A DNA stretch of 64,000 nt from Allium sativum. Its lineage: Eukaryota; Streptophyta; Magnoliopsida; Asparagales; Amaryllidaceae. The position numbers were made by a program, and so were the translations under genes. Of this stretch, positions 32,947-46,384 are shown piece by piece; the first letter of the stretch is position 1; every line of letters begins with the position of its first letter. The notes beneath the pieces are model-generated. The model was not told the origin of the DNA and did not search any database. It saw only the letters and a list, made by a program, of their open reading frames with translations. The stretch is taken from the NCBI GenBank assembly GCA_030737875.1, contig CM060919.1, forward strand, positions 802,635,160-802,699,159, given 5' to 3'.

Positions 32947-33824
32947 TTGTTAAATGGTTTAACTGAATCTGTTGAGAATCTAAAATCTAAAAATAAACTT
33001 CTGAAATCTGAGAAGCTTGAGTTGATCTGCAAAATTATTCTTTTGGAATCGAAACTCAAAAACGTTAAGAAGTCTTCAAATTCTAGTTGCAAAAATTGTT
33101 TAAATTTGAAAAATGATCTTGTTCATCAAAATAAAAATATTCAGAAACTTGAAAATGAAATCCTGATTTTAAAAGAGAACAAGATAGAGTTTGAAAGCAC
33201 AAATAATTGTTTGCAAAAGGAATTTGAAAATTTTAAGATGACTAAATATTCCAAATATATTTTTGCTGAACGACAAAGTTTGTCGAAAACTGAGTCTATT
33301 CTGAATGAGCTAGAAATTGAGATTGAAAAACTCAAGAAATTTGAATCTGAGAGTCGAAAACATTTTGAATTCGAAATTGCTGAGTCCAAACCAAGAATTA
33401 AATTGCTTAATGATGAAAATTTGGTTTTGAAATTTTATTTTGAGAGATGTAAGATCACTAAAAATCGCTGCTCAGATTTAATGAAAGAAAACAGTGATCT
33501 TAAAACTAAAATTCAACAACTTGAAACAATTCTAAGTAAATTTTCTGATGAGAAAAATCTTTGAATATGTTGTTGAAAAATCAAATTTCTGTTGGAAATA
33601 AATGTGGTCTTAGTTTTGGGAAAAACAATGTTTTAGAAAAACTAAATTCTTGTGATTTTAAAAATCCCTCAAACTGCTTTAAGATGGGTCATTCTGAAAA
33701 TTTGAATTTTGAAAATTCCAAAAGATTTTTGAATCATAAACGAGACAAGTATTGGTTTGATAGCAATCCCGTTGAACAGTTGTGGACCCCAAAAAGAAAT
33801 AAAATGATTTTTTGGAAAAACTAA
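32947..33824 (+). pseudogene. Coiled-coil and C-terminal gag remnant of the SIRE-like element
   Basis: Two overlapping frames. The first (32947-33564) is about 200 residues of Lys/Glu/Leu/Asn-rich heptad-like sequence with a CKNCLNLKNDL motif; long coiled coils after the capsid region are usual in SIRE-type Gag. The second (33561-33824) continues with Asn/Lys-rich sequence and LWTPKRNKM. A WVPK motif near 33887-33898 marks the decayed continuation. No zinc knuckle found. A frameshift joins the two frames, and the 32880-32946 gap separates them from the N-terminal piece. Confidence 0.65.
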
Positions 33825-36233
33825 ACGAATTTGGGTTCCAAAGGGTACTCTAGTTGATTCTAAAGGATTGTTATACAAATAAATTTGGGTACCAAAAGAT
33901 GTGAACAAAACTATGAGTGATTTTACTACTTTTGTTAGACCACTCAATTCTCTTAATAGTTAGGTACCAAAGGAGGCTGAGGAACTGCATAGCTAAAGAA
34001 AAATTGGATTCAAACTGCTACATATCAAAGAATCATTCACAGTTCCTTAGCCACATCTGTTGAGTTAGAGATTCTGTTTTACATTGGATTCTGGTATGAT
34101 CTCTAAACTCACCTTTGTATATTCTCTCTGTTTTTTATTTTCTGTGTTTATTCCTTCCTCTACCCGTTCTATTTTTCTTCCATTTTTTTGTTTATCACTG
34201 TCATATTTCTTTTGGCCTTCATTAACTTCCAATTGTAGAACTCATATTTTCTGGAAATTCTCTTTAGTTGAATAGAATTCTGATGTTTTTAATTATTTCC
34301 AGATCTTCAATTTAATCTTGTAAATATCTGCAATTGTTTTGAAGTTTATTTTTCAGATTTCTGAATTCATAACAGTGTTGATGTATTCTTGTCATATCTT
34401 GAACACTATTAATTAGAATTCTAAATTCTTGAAGATCTGAATAATTATTGAAATTTCACACAAATCTACTGTTTTGAGTTCTTTCTAATTTATTTTAGAA
34501 AAGCTTGAAATAATATACCTATTACAACACTCTGCTATTCATTAGATGTGATAATTTCATTATTTTCAGATTGACTTGAATATTTTTTTAAATGCCTTGA
34601 AATTAGTGATACATCTAGAATCTCATCTTTATTTATGATCATTTTTGTTGAAAATTATTTGGTTGAAATCATTTGAAGTCCTTGATATTTTGAATATCAC
34701 ACACTTCTTAAATTTGGAATTATCAATCGTATGTGATTGATTCATTATGTCTAAAAACTTAACATTTATTCAAGTGATTTCAAATAAATTTTATTGATCA
34801 TGAATATCCTTCAAATTAGATGTAAATGATCTGAATATTCTTTATACTTGTCAAAAATATTTGTGAAAATTCTTTTGAAAATATGGTCATAAATATCACT
34901 GTTATTTCATGATTATTTGATTTAAATATATGTTTGTTTAAAATCATTTGAAATTATTTATTTATTGAATCTCACACATGATTTTGAATTTGAAATATAA
35001 CTTGGTGTGAGTGATTCGTTAAATACTAGTACTTTCACATTTCTTCAAATGATTTAAAATAAAGTATATTTTTTAATCTGGGATCATGGAATATTTTTTT
35101 GTGACCATCATCTTGACTTGTCTGCTTGGAAACTGTCTTTGTACTGCTCTGATACTGTTCTTAGATAACTGCTAATTTTTGATCTGTTTGCTGCTCTGTG
35201 CTAAATTTGTCTGCTTGGGCTTTAAATTTCTGTTGTCTGTGATATCATGGTTTGTCTCCAGTGTCATGTTAAAATCCTCATTAATAGAGACACTAAGTGG
35301 TATCAGAAGTGCCTTATATTTGTCTCACTCATTTGTACTTAGATTCTAATCTTCACCTTGTATAGATCTACACACTCTTTTTGCCTTGTACAAATTTATC
35401 CCTCTTGGCATGTATAGATCTTCATATTTCTCTTCAAATTGATTTTCAATTTTAAAATTATTTATTGATTATTCATTCAGAAATTGAAATCAATATTCAA
35501 ATTGAACTGTATTTATAATTCATCAAAATTATTATCAAATTTTGAAATTATGATGAATTGTGACTGCAGTATATTTCACAACAAGAGAATTTTTTTTGTA
35601 TTTTCATGATGATTGAACGATTATTATAATATCTTTGAACTGGCAATTATTTCACGACCATCTTCTTTATCTACCATCATTCTGCCATCCATGATAATGG
35701 TATATAAATATGGAGAGTTAAATTTTTTACAAAAAAAATAAATCTTGAATAAACAGTGAAAATATTTGTGATGGAATTGTGGTTATGTTATTATTCAGAA
35801 TTAGTGACAATTGAAATTTTTCAATGATCTCGGTACAGTTGATCATATTTCATAATATAATTAATTTAGAAATTTATTTCACAGACCATTTCTGTACCTA
35901 CCGCATTTCTATCATTCATATTGGTTGTATATACCGAAGAGTTTTTCTATTTAAAGCTGAAAATGATCAGATATATAATTAATATATAAGTGTGTCTCTA
36001 ACCTCATTTAAAAATCCAAGCTCTGGTCATGCATGGTTAAGAGACAACTTATAATTTAAGCTGCGACCGACTTCATATAAAAATCCAAGCTCTGGTTATG
36101 CGTGTCCAAGCTCTGGTTATGCGCGGTCAGTGTGCTATTAAATAAAATAAAAAGAAAAAGGAAATATGTGCTACAAATAGAAATTAATTTGAAATTCTCC
36201 TTGGTGTGTAAAAACCAGCTGATCAATCCATCT
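33825..36233 (+). other. Decayed interior of the SIRE-like element
   Basis: A/T-rich (many TTGAAATT and ATTTGAA words), with no frame longer than about 60 codons. TTGGATTCTGG near 34084 could encode LDSG, a protease-like active site, but one short match is weak. GTGGTATCAGA at 35297 is PBS-like and probably coincidental. I found no RT, integrase or RNase H motif. Confidence 0.5.
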
Positions 36234-38193
36234 TCTATTATGACGACCCCAAATCCCGTACAGACGGAGACAAGGGTTATCTTTGGAATATAACACAAAA
36301 ACAGATAATAGCAGAATAGAATTAAATAAATACACCAGATAATGAACAATAGAATATACTGGATAAGAGTAATCATCAGAGTTACACAGTATACAGGATC
36401 TTACTTAGTACAAATACAGTTCAACTATACATATATGTCTACAGCGGAAACAAACAAAAAATGTACAATAGGAGCTGAACAGCATAAAAAGAGATAAATG
36501 ATAGAATCCATCTTCAGCTCCAGCTATCCAGAGGAAGCCAGCTAAACCTGAATACAAGGCTGCCCGTGTAGAAAAAGGGGCACCCGAGTTTGAAAGTGAA
36601 ACAAACTACGAGTCAGCCATGGGACTGGTATGAGAAATCTACTCAACACATTTAAAATATAGCTAATCACTGGACCACGCCACTTTCGTGGAACGGGTTT
36701 ACTCCATTGGATTGCCAGTGCTTTAAAAACAAATCTTTCTTTTAAACATCGCAATGCTTTTTATAAAAATGAAGCCATTATAAGACTCAGTTCCCATCAC
36801 ACAATGCAACGCAAACCAGAGGATAGAGTTTTTACCTTATAACGGCCAAAATATGCTTGATACGAATAAAACAAAGGCATTTGATATATTGCTAGTGTTA
36901 TATGTTTTGAAAACAATTTCAAATCATAACTATCAAATCATAGATGGCATTAATGCCCCATACCACTATGTCGCCATATATAGGTATACAATCAATATCG
37001 CACATGCACGTATTTGGAAATTGGATTTCCATCATGAACCAAGGCAAAAGATAGTCCTTACCGAATTCGAGACGCTCTAGCCCGCCCCTCAGGATCAGAG
37101 CTCGAGTGACCCTTGGATCGTAAGGGCCGGTCCACCGATGTGGATTAAAATTCTTGAACAATGCGTTTCCCCGCCCTATGGGGCGTAAATGAGCCAACGA
37201 ATGACTCCATCGGATCCGGATCGTCCGATCTAACCGAGGCGCCTCGCAACAGCAACAACCACATAAGTCAAACTCGTCAGGGCGTGTAAAACCACTGACG
37301 CCACTTCTAACTATAAAGAAACGCATGTCCTCCCTGAGGTCCTTTCTCCCGTTTCTGGTTCATACCGGGTGTGAGGCTCGCGATTTCATGTTATACACAA
37401 AGCTACGCCACACAGGCGGTGCTTTGATCATCACCACAAGACTTTGCTTTTCAACAAAAGCCCTGATCATTTGCCTCTTGGGCATGCCACACTAGCAATT
37501 CATGCCATGCGACTGATGTCCATCGATATACAACCTCTGAGCTCGTGCGTTTCAGAGAAGGGCGTTAAGCAAAATAATAAATTCTCCGCCGCCAAACAGA
37601 TGTATATTTAACAGAGATCAATCAACACGGAATGAAATCCAATGTCAGACACACAGTCCATTTACAAGTCCGTTCTGGGTCTGAACGAAACCGGAGGTAC
37701 TAAATACCTCGCAAACCCATCGATCACCACGTACGTCTGGACGATCACCACTCATTATCCATATTTCGGGATGCCTCCCAATCAGGACCTCGGTTACCAT
37801 CCAAACGAGGTGAAGATCTCCGGTCTTCGACCACCGTCTTCATCTTCGATTTCTTATCGTCGATTCAGTTATTCAGAATGGGATAAACCCGGTCTTTCTG
37901 AGCAACTCGCATATATAATAAACAAGTGCAACACAAACATACACACGCATCATTTCAATTCATCAGTCACTAACCGTCAATCAATAAGAGAACGATTTCC
38001 CAAATATTAACCCCGAAGGCCGAAACCAACATCAGATCAACACCTAGGAAACCATTCGACTTAGCCAGCCTTCAGTTAATTTCTAAATCACATCCATATC
38101 ATTTATAATATTTTATAATGATTTATCGCTATTTTTATTTATTTTAAAATAGCCAATATATTCAAAACGACGCTTCGGGCCATAGCGCGACCG

Positions 38194-38663
38194 TGGCGCT
38201 GTTTTTCTTCAGATTTGATTTACACATATCTGAAAATCTAACCGTTGGATCTTCACAAAATTTACATCATTAGAAAGATCTTTTCAAAACGAATCCAACG
38301 GTTCCAGTTTCGGGAAATTCCGACGGTCGGATCTCCCGGTATCATCGTTTGAAGTTTCGATTTCAAAATATGAACTACAGCGTCGTTATTCGATTAAATA
38401 TAATTATATATATATATATAATCGTTTCTGGCGCTGTTTTTCTTCAGATTTGAATTAAACATTCCAGACAATCCAACCGTTGGATTTTTACAAAGTTGGT
38501 GCCGTTGGAAAGACATTTCCAAGGCGAACCCAACTGTTGCGATTTCAGGAAAATCCGGTGGTCGGATCTCCCGGTATAATCGTTTGAAATCACGGTTTCA
38601 AAATACGAACTGCAGCGTCGTTATTCGATATATTTTAATTCTATTTATATATATATATCGATT
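38194..38663. repeat. 235-bp tandem duplication in the solo LTR
   Basis: TGGCGCTGTTTTTCTTCAG starts units at 38194 and 38429. Both contain AACCGTTGGAT, a GAAAGAC/GAAAGATC segment, GGTCGGATCTCCCGGTAT and CAGCGTCGTTATTCGAT. They are clearly diverged, so the duplication is old. Confidence 0.8.
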
Positions 38664-39015
38664 CTTCGATTTCAAAGCTATATTCTTTTCATACATTTGA
38701 TAAAAATGATATTTTTATCTAACTGTCTTCTATTTCAACACTTCACTATATTTAGCAATTCATGTATTTAATAAAAATGTGATTTTTATTGTAAAAACAA
38801 TTCATTTCAAAACACTATTATTTTATATAGTTTATATAGGTGATAAAAATAGGATTTTTATTATAAAACAATTTCTTTTAAAACAGGGTCATTTTACATA
38901 GTTCATATAGATGATAAAAAGGTGATTTTTATTATAAAACAATTTATTTCAAAATATGAATACCTTTCAACACATGAATTTCTATTCAACGAATGAATAT
39001 CGATTCAACACACGA

Positions 39016-39400
39016 AGGTTTTCTATAGTTTATATATATAGATAAAAATGTGATTTTTATATTTAAAACACGAACACCATTCAACACATGAATTTCTAAT
39101 CAACGAATGAATATCGATTCAACACCTGAAGGTTTTCTATTCAACGAATAAATATAGTTTATATATATAGATAAAAATGTGATTTTTATATTTAAAACAC
39201 GAACACCATTCAACACATGAATTTCTATTCAACGAATGAATATCGATTCAACACATGAAGGTTTTCTATAGTTTATATATATAGATAAAAATGTGATTTT
39301 TATATTTAAAACACGAACACCATTCAACACATGAATTTCTATTCAACGAATGAATATCGATTCAACACATGAAGGTTTTCTATTCAACGAATAAATATAG
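39016..39400. repeat. Alternating 113/129-bp minisatellite in the solo LTR
   Basis: AAGGTTTTCTAT starts units at 39016, 39129, 39258 and 39372 (spacings 113, 129, 114). The alternation comes from a 16-bp TTCAACGAATAAATA-type insert in every second unit. Each unit carries one GATAAAAATGTGATTTTTAT palindrome and CAACACATGAATTTC. Confidence 0.8.
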
Positions 39401-39739
39401 TTTCAGCAAATGAAAATGATTCAAACACATGAATATTATTCAAAATTTCGGCAGCATAACGGCAGGGTAGTTAAAACCGGGACCGTCCCTAGTACGGCTC
39501 CTCGCTCTACCTTAAAACCTCGCGGTTTTTGACAATGGGGATCATGCATCTAGTTCACACGCAGGCGGCATGTATATATTTATTTCATTTCCACAAACTA
39601 ATCCTATGTGGTTTCAACCAAATATTTCTCAACCACAAATGGGTATTTTTCAACCACAATCAATCAATATCAACCGCAAACAATCCCAATCAACCATTCG
39701 CTATCAATCAATTTTCAAACCAATCACAACCAATAAATA

Positions 39740-39760
39740 TCGTCCCTGGTTTGTGGACGA
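39740..39760 (-). other. Hairpin 1 homologue in the solo LTR
   Basis: TCGTCC pairs with GGACGA (6 bp). The second hairpin of the module is absent; a TA-dinucleotide run follows. Confidence 0.45.
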
Positions 39761-40249
39761 GGGGCGTATATATATATATATATATATTTATATATAGCAA
39801 TTCACTTCTATTTCAACACATATTTAATTTTTACAACGCATATATAACTTATACATCGAACGTACAACTTATACAACGCTTATACAAGAGGTGTACAACG
39901 CTTATATAACTCATACATCGACTATATAATTTATACATCGTCGTTTTCCATATCGTTTATAAATTAGAAATCTCACATTGGGTTCCACTCCACCAAAAAT
40001 AGCAGAAGGCTCAGAAAAGTATGCGGTCTCTTCTAGAATGTAGAAGACGTCCACACGAGTCCACTGTCTCTTGTTTCACTGAATTTCGTCAACAAACGAA
40101 AAAGATATGATTTTTACAGTGAAATCAAAAACCGTAGCGCTTAGAACTGCTATTAAATAGTTTATATAATATAACAGCCGTACCTCACGATTTCGTTCAA
40201 AACTAGGGTTGATCTTTTCGATCAAACTACTCCGCTTCGCCCCGATCAG

Positions 40250-40612
40250 ACTTCACCACCCTGTCGACCTCCGAGTAAGCTTCACGCGCCACCCACTTAG
40301 GCTGGACTCGACGGCGGCTAGAGAGGGCAATTCGATGGCGAACGGCGGCACTTCGTGGGCCCAGAACTCACGAACCACTCAACTATCGGGGGTCAAACTT
40401 ATATGGATTTAAAGAGCGAGGGAAGGGCTTCAAAATCCTCAACTGGGTCGAGGCCTAATGGTGCGTGGGTTGATCAGAAAATGAGGGGGAAGGTGGGATC
40501 GGGTTTCCGTCGTTCGATTTGAGGGGGGGGGGAAGAGAGAAAAGCGGGGGGGGGGGGGGGGGGGGTGTTCTTTCTGACGTGGACCAATAGGTTTTTTTTT
40601 ATTTATAAAGTT
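40250..40612 (-). promoter_or_regulatory. Putative promoter and GC-rich leader of the solo giant LTR
   Basis: Minus strand: CTTTATAAAT (complement near 40601-40610), CCTATTGGTCCACGTCAG (an inverted CCAAT box and an ACGT core), a 21-nt C run (40545-40565 on plus), then GC-rich sequence. The TATA-like box is clearest in this copy. GTAAGT is not conserved here; GTGAG/GTACGG near 40181-40190 could replace it. Confidence 0.4.
40545..40565. repeat. G21 homopolymer
   Basis: Uninterrupted run of about 21 G. Homopolymers at the same position in other copies are 17 (8789), 19 (48732) and 8 (56602) long. Exact lengths may be sequencing-limited. Confidence 0.7.
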
Positions 40613-41474
40613 TTAAAAATCCGAAAATACCACTTGCCACATACGAACACCAATTCAAACCCAACGACTGTCGTCCCTAGCGTTTTACCCCCTTTCCGAA
40701 CATAATGGGATATGTTTCGTAGGTCCATTCGACTGTTTCAGTCAGTTTTCCTTCAAATTAAAATATATAACGTTCAATATTTGATTTGAACGTACATTTC
40801 AATTTTCCAGGGCCACAAACTGATTCGAAAAATTCCAGAAAAATAAATCTGGCTATGTTTTGACGATACGTTCCCAACAAAACTAGTTTCGTCGAATTCT
40901 GACACCGTTTGCAAAAAGGCCCATTTCTGGTCGATCCAATTTAACTGTAATTGACCAAAACACGTTTTCCTTTGCCACGCTCACATACTAGCTTCAAAAA
41001 TTATGAAATTTGAAACCTCACAATAACTTCACATCCCGGATCCAACAAAAGTGGTTTCGTCGAATTCCGAGGTCGTATGCAAAATGGCCAATTTCCCGGG
41101 CTATATAAATTCCATAACGACCTTTTTGAAAATTCATTTGGCCATAACTTTTGCTTTCCGCTATGAAAATTCGATTTTTCAGATTCGTTAGAAAGGTATT
41201 CACTAACAGATTTAAATATTTTTGGTTTCATTAAAATCCGTTTTGTTTTGCACCCGGCACAGTCCGACAAAGTTTGAATTCAATTTTTGAAACTACAGCG
41301 CCTTTTCAGGCCTTGTTAATAATTAGAATTAATAATATTCATTTTCAATCGTCGATTCAAACTCACTTTTCATTGCTATTATTTAAAATATTTATTTTAA
41401 ATATTTAAAATCCATTATTTTAGCCAATTTAAAAATTTTAAATTGGTTCAGATTTTCTGGGTCGTTACATCTAT

Positions 41475-42069
41475 TTTGTGGAATGTGTTAATATCTTATA
41501 ACGTATTATGATTTGTTCATTGATAGCTATTGGGATTTGAGATTATACGATTTTGTCACTTAAATTGAATTTATAATTTTAGTCCAAATCCATCACTGCT
41601 TTTGAATTCCATTTTTTGAAAATCTTATTGGAAAATTATTGGAAATATATGTTTTTGAAACTCTCTCCATTTTTATAAATTTCATCGTAAATCCGTCATT
41701 CTCTGCAATGTGAAATATGCCACTAGTTCTTAGTTTATTATGATTTTTCTTTGACTGATTGAGAAATATGATGACCGTTCTTCCTCTTAAGCTGAAATTA
41801 TATTATTTACTAATTTTTCATCTATATTTTAATTTCTAAATCCATTTGATGATAACAAAAGGGGGAGAATGGGTTGAAATTTTGATTTATAAGTGAATAT
41901 TTTATAAATATTTTTAATTTTAGAAAATTCATTAAATTTATTTATTTCACTCATGCACAGTTGTAGGGGAGTTTTCTGTTGTAGGGGGAGCTAATAAATA
42001 GGGGGAGTTCAATATTCACTGTCAAACACATTTATTGTGCTCAAAATATTTTAATTGTTTGTCATCATC
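41475..42069 (+). other. 3' non-coding part of the SIRE-like interior
   Basis: No coding frame. Several PPT-like purine runs precede the real one: AAAAGGGGGAGAATGGG (41858), GTAGGGGGAG (41982) and AGGGGGAGTT (42000). Confidence 0.6.
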
Positions 42070-42082
42070 AAAAGAGGGAGAT
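42070..42082 (+). promoter_or_regulatory. Polypurine tract of the SIRE-like element
   Basis: AAAAGAGGGAGAT directly before LTR2 start TGTTGTATATGACG at 42083. Confidence 0.9.
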
Positions 42083-45000
42083 TGTTGTATATGACGTAGT
42101 TGTATACACAATTATATGATTTTTGTTTGATGATAACAAACAAATAAATATTATTTAATGTGTTTGTTACTGTACTGTTCTATATTTACATCACAGACAG
42201 GAATATAATATTTATATTTAAATAAAATACGACTGTACATAAATTAAAATATTCACAATATTTTATTTAAATAAAATATTTTATTTCAATACCTAAACAG
42301 TACAAAGTTTACAACTCCACTATTTGTACACTTCACTGATATCTTTCATTTCAATACATTCAGTACCTTTGTTCCTCTTTACAACAGTCACACTCAGTAT
42401 ACAGTCATATATACATACATTCACTTAGTTGCATTTTCATTTTCAGTTACAAGTTTACAAAACTGTCTTCTTGTCTTTGTGTTCACAGCTTTCAGTCCAG
42501 TCACTTTAGTCCAATCTCATTTGATTACCAGTCACATGAAACAGAAACACACAGTATATTGCAATAGAAATAATACTGAATTTATGCAAATATAAATTTT
42601 AATTTTAAAATTTTATTTTCCTCAGATTTCTGGTGTGTTTCTCATCATTTTTCATGACTTGATCTGATTTACCCGACTCTGTCTAGACAACTTGTGATAT
42701 TCACAGTGACACACTATAAATACCACAAGGCAGACAACATATATATATATATCTATAATGCTGGGACAAGAAAATTGACTAATGGCTGCATATACACACG
42801 TGTATACACGTGAGCACTACCACGCCAATCAGTGTCGCGACTGAGGAGTAGCCACTTGGACCATCTCGACTCAGCGCAACATACTCATGAACATGAACAA
42901 AGTCAAAAGCAAATGGCCGATGTGACGGCCTGGAATTTCGCTCGATCCGAATCAGTCGTTAAACCGATCTAGACCGTTCGAAACCCCTGAACGTTGAGAA
43001 CAGGACAAATCAGAACACAAACAGAGGAACATTTCATTGCTATTACAACAATGCATCAGATACAAGAATATACAGAGTATAAATGAATAAATTACATTCG
43101 ATAAATATCAGAGATTACAATAAATTAAATAGCAGTGGAAAATAATACAAAGCACAACTGAAGGTGATATACGGATACAGAGCTTTCCGGATATCATTCC
43201 ACCTGTAAACTAGGATCCTGTGAATATAAATCTGCAAAACCAAAACTACTAGCTGCCCGTGCGGAAAATAGGGGCACCCAGAGTTTAGGTTAAAACAATA
43301 AACTCCAGGTCAGTCATGTGACTGGTGTGAGAACTAAAACAGTTATTTAAAGCTTTACTTTAAAAGAGAGTAATTCAAGGGACCACGCCGTATAACACGG
43401 AACGGGTTTCCTCCCAAGAATACCAGTGCATATCAATAAACAACGCAATGCTTTTTCGAAAAATGAAGCTATTATAAGACCCAGGTCCCATCACACAATG
43501 CAACGCAAGCCGGAGGATAGGGTTTTACCTTATAACAGCCAAACATGCTTGATACGTTTAAAACAAATCATTTGATACTATAATAAGGGTATAGTGTCAA
43601 AACATTTCAATCATAAATATAAATCATAGACGGCATGAGTGCCCCATCCCACTATGTCGCCATACTAGGCTCTACAACTAAAGCCGAAATACACGTATTG
43701 GAAATTGGATTCCGTCATGAGTCGAGGCAAGGGGCAAGATCCTCTCCGCGTTCGAGACACTCTAGCAAATGTCCCAGGATTACGCACACTGGGTAACCCC
43801 TGGATCTTCAGGGTCGGTCCTCACTTACGTTAGAAGATTGGCAATTCCTGAACACACGTTTCCCGGTCCTTACAGACCTATAATCGAGGCGCCTCATCCA
43901 ACAACCACAAAGGTGAAAAGTATATAAATGTCAGGGCTGGTAAGTCACTGACACCACCAAAGCTAGAAAGAAACGTGTGCTCTCCCTGCAGTCCGTATCC
44001 CCTTTTTAACTCATACCGAGGTGTGAGGCTCGCGAATTCACGCTATACACAAAGCTACGCCACGAAGGCCATGCTTTGATCATCAACTACAAGACTTTGC
44101 TTTTCAACAGAAGCCTTGATCATTGCATCTTAGCGTGCCACACAGGCAATTCATGCCATGTCCATCGATATAGAACCTCTGAGCTCGTACGTCTCAGAGA
44201 AGGGCGTTAAGCAAAAGAATAAATTCTCCGCCGCCAAACAGATGTATATTTAACAGAAATCAATCAACACAGAATAAAATCTAGTGTCAGACACACAATC
44301 CATTTACAAGTTCGTTCTGGGTCTGAACGAAACCGGAGGCACTTTCCTCGCATATCCATCCATCTCCAGGTACGTCTGGACGACCACCGACTATTTCCAT
44401 CCTCTTGGGTGTACTGCCCAATCAGGATCGTCAGTAATTATCCAAACGATGTGAAGACTTCCGGTCTTCGACCACCGTCTTTATCTTCGACTTATCGTCG
44501 AATCGGTTATTCAGAATGGGTATAAACCCGGACTTTCCGAACAACCCGCGTATATTAAAACAAATGTTACACAAACACAACATACGCCTCATTCCAATTC
44601 ATTAGTCACTAACCGCAGATTAGCAAGAGAACAATTTCCCAAACATTAACCCCGAAGGCCGAAACCAACATCAGATCAATACCCAGGAAACCATTCTTCT
44701 TAGCCAAACTACAGCTAGTTTCTAAATTCCACATTCTTAGGGAAAAGTTCCCATTAATTTTATCCAAGATAAATTCTTTAAAATTAATCCTGTAATCTTC
44801 CTTTGGATGTCGTTTCAAACCACATTATGGTTTTCTAAGCTAGTCGAGATTAGCGAACCACACCGAAGTAATTATTTATTTTATTTCCCAATCCCAACCT
44901 ATTCATCCCATGAAGCAAAACTGGTAATACTCCATATCTAACACCGCGGTGTTATCGGTAAAATTGATTACCATTTCACGTTTAAATCTAATTAAAGATT

Positions 45001-46104
45001 TAACTATCGCTTTGGAGCAAAACTGGTAATACTCCGTTCTCGCTCAATTCTAAATTTGATAATTTAGATTATCAATTCGAATTTCAATCTAATTGCAATT
45101 TCATTAAAACTCCCTTTTTCTGGGTTAAAGAACTAGGTGTTATTTGAAACACAGTTCACGACAAACCCAAATCACATTCTATTTGTTATCGGGTTAAAGA
45201 ACCAGTGTTATTTAAAACACTGTTCACAATAAACCCATTTCAAATTTAATCAAATATATTAGAAATTCGATTGTTTAAAACCCCTTTTTAAATCTAATTC
45301 ATTTATTTAAAAATAATTGGGTTTTAAATTTAGTTCAAAACTAGTTCATTTCGATAAAAACACATTTTTATCTTTTCAAATATGGAGTTTTTCATCCCAA
45401 TTTTTCTCAAATCATTTCTTATGATTTTACATAAATTATTACTATTTTTAATAATTTTATCAAGGCCCGTACAGTCGATTTCCAACAATGGCCATCGAAC
45501 TGCACTTACAGCGACCTTTTTCGAATTTGATTTGGACGTATCTCCAAATCCAACCGTTAGATTTTGAATTTCTAATATTCGTTAGAAAGCTCTTTTCGAT
45601 ACGAACCCAACGGTTCCGGTTTTAGGAGAATCCGACGGTCGGATCTCCCGTAATGTCCGTTTGAAATAAATGGTCGAAATTTACGAACTGCCGCGGCGCG
45701 GCGCGTTCTATTCAGGCCATTATATATATAATATATATATTATATATATACTTCGTCGATTTCTATTTAAAACGAATTATATAAATAGTTTTGAATTCGT
45801 TTCAAAAACATTTTCAACTTCCATTTCATTTCAAATCAAAATTGAATTCTCTTTATAAATTCGTTTTAAAATTCATTTCAATTCAATTCAAATTTCAATT
45901 CAATTTGAATTCATTTCACTTCATTTTGAAGTCAATTCGAATTCGTTTTCAATTCAATTCAATTCAATTCAAATTGGTTTTCTTATTCGATTCAAAATTC
46001 ATTTTCTATTCAAATTAAATTCGTTTCGTTTTCTATTTGAATTCAATTCATTATATATTCCATTGAAACCAAATTGGTTTTCTATTTCATTCAATTCGAA
46101 ATCG

Positions 46105-46384
46105 TTATAAATTCAATTCATTTCGAAATCGTTATATATTCAATTCATTTCGAAATCATTATATATTCAATTCATTTCGAAATCGTTATATATTCAATTC
46201 ATTTCGAAATCATTATATATTCAATTCATTTCGAAATCGTTATATATTCAATTCATTTCGAAATCATTATATATTCAATTCATTTCGAAATCATTATATA
46301 TTCAATTCATTTCGAAATCGTTATATTTTCAATTCATTTCGAAATCGTTATATATTCAATTCATTTCGAAATCGTTATATTTCC
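46105..46384. repeat. 27-bp minisatellite in LTR (B-left)
   Basis: About ten units with core ATTTCGAAATCATTATA or ATTTCGAAATCGTTATA. The right copy is at 53975-54254, with one unit differing A/G. The unit length keeps a repetitive 140-codon frame open on plus (9-residue repeat); I do not regard it as a gene. Confidence 0.85.

Larger units (their letters stand above)
36239..41469 (-). repeat. Solo LTR of the giant-LTR family (5.2 kb)
   Basis: 5231 bp from TATGACGACCCC to GGTCGTTACA, flanked by a perfect TSD tctat (36234-36238 and 41470-41474), with no interior and no second LTR. It probably arose by LTR-LTR recombination of a full element. Shared landmarks with B, in order: start block with CCAGTG and GGAACGGGTT, CTCTGAG hairpin (37535-37557), CCCCGAAGGCCGAAACCAAC (38011), hairpin 1 (39740-39760), GC-rich block (40250-40570), and the GTTTCGTCGAATTC region (40885-41100). 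It is a shorter, diverged subtype. Confidence 0.9.

Noticed and set aside
35297..35308. GTGGTATCAGA as a second PBS within the SIRE-like interior
   Set aside because: No LTR end precedes it; likely chance or a decayed fragment.
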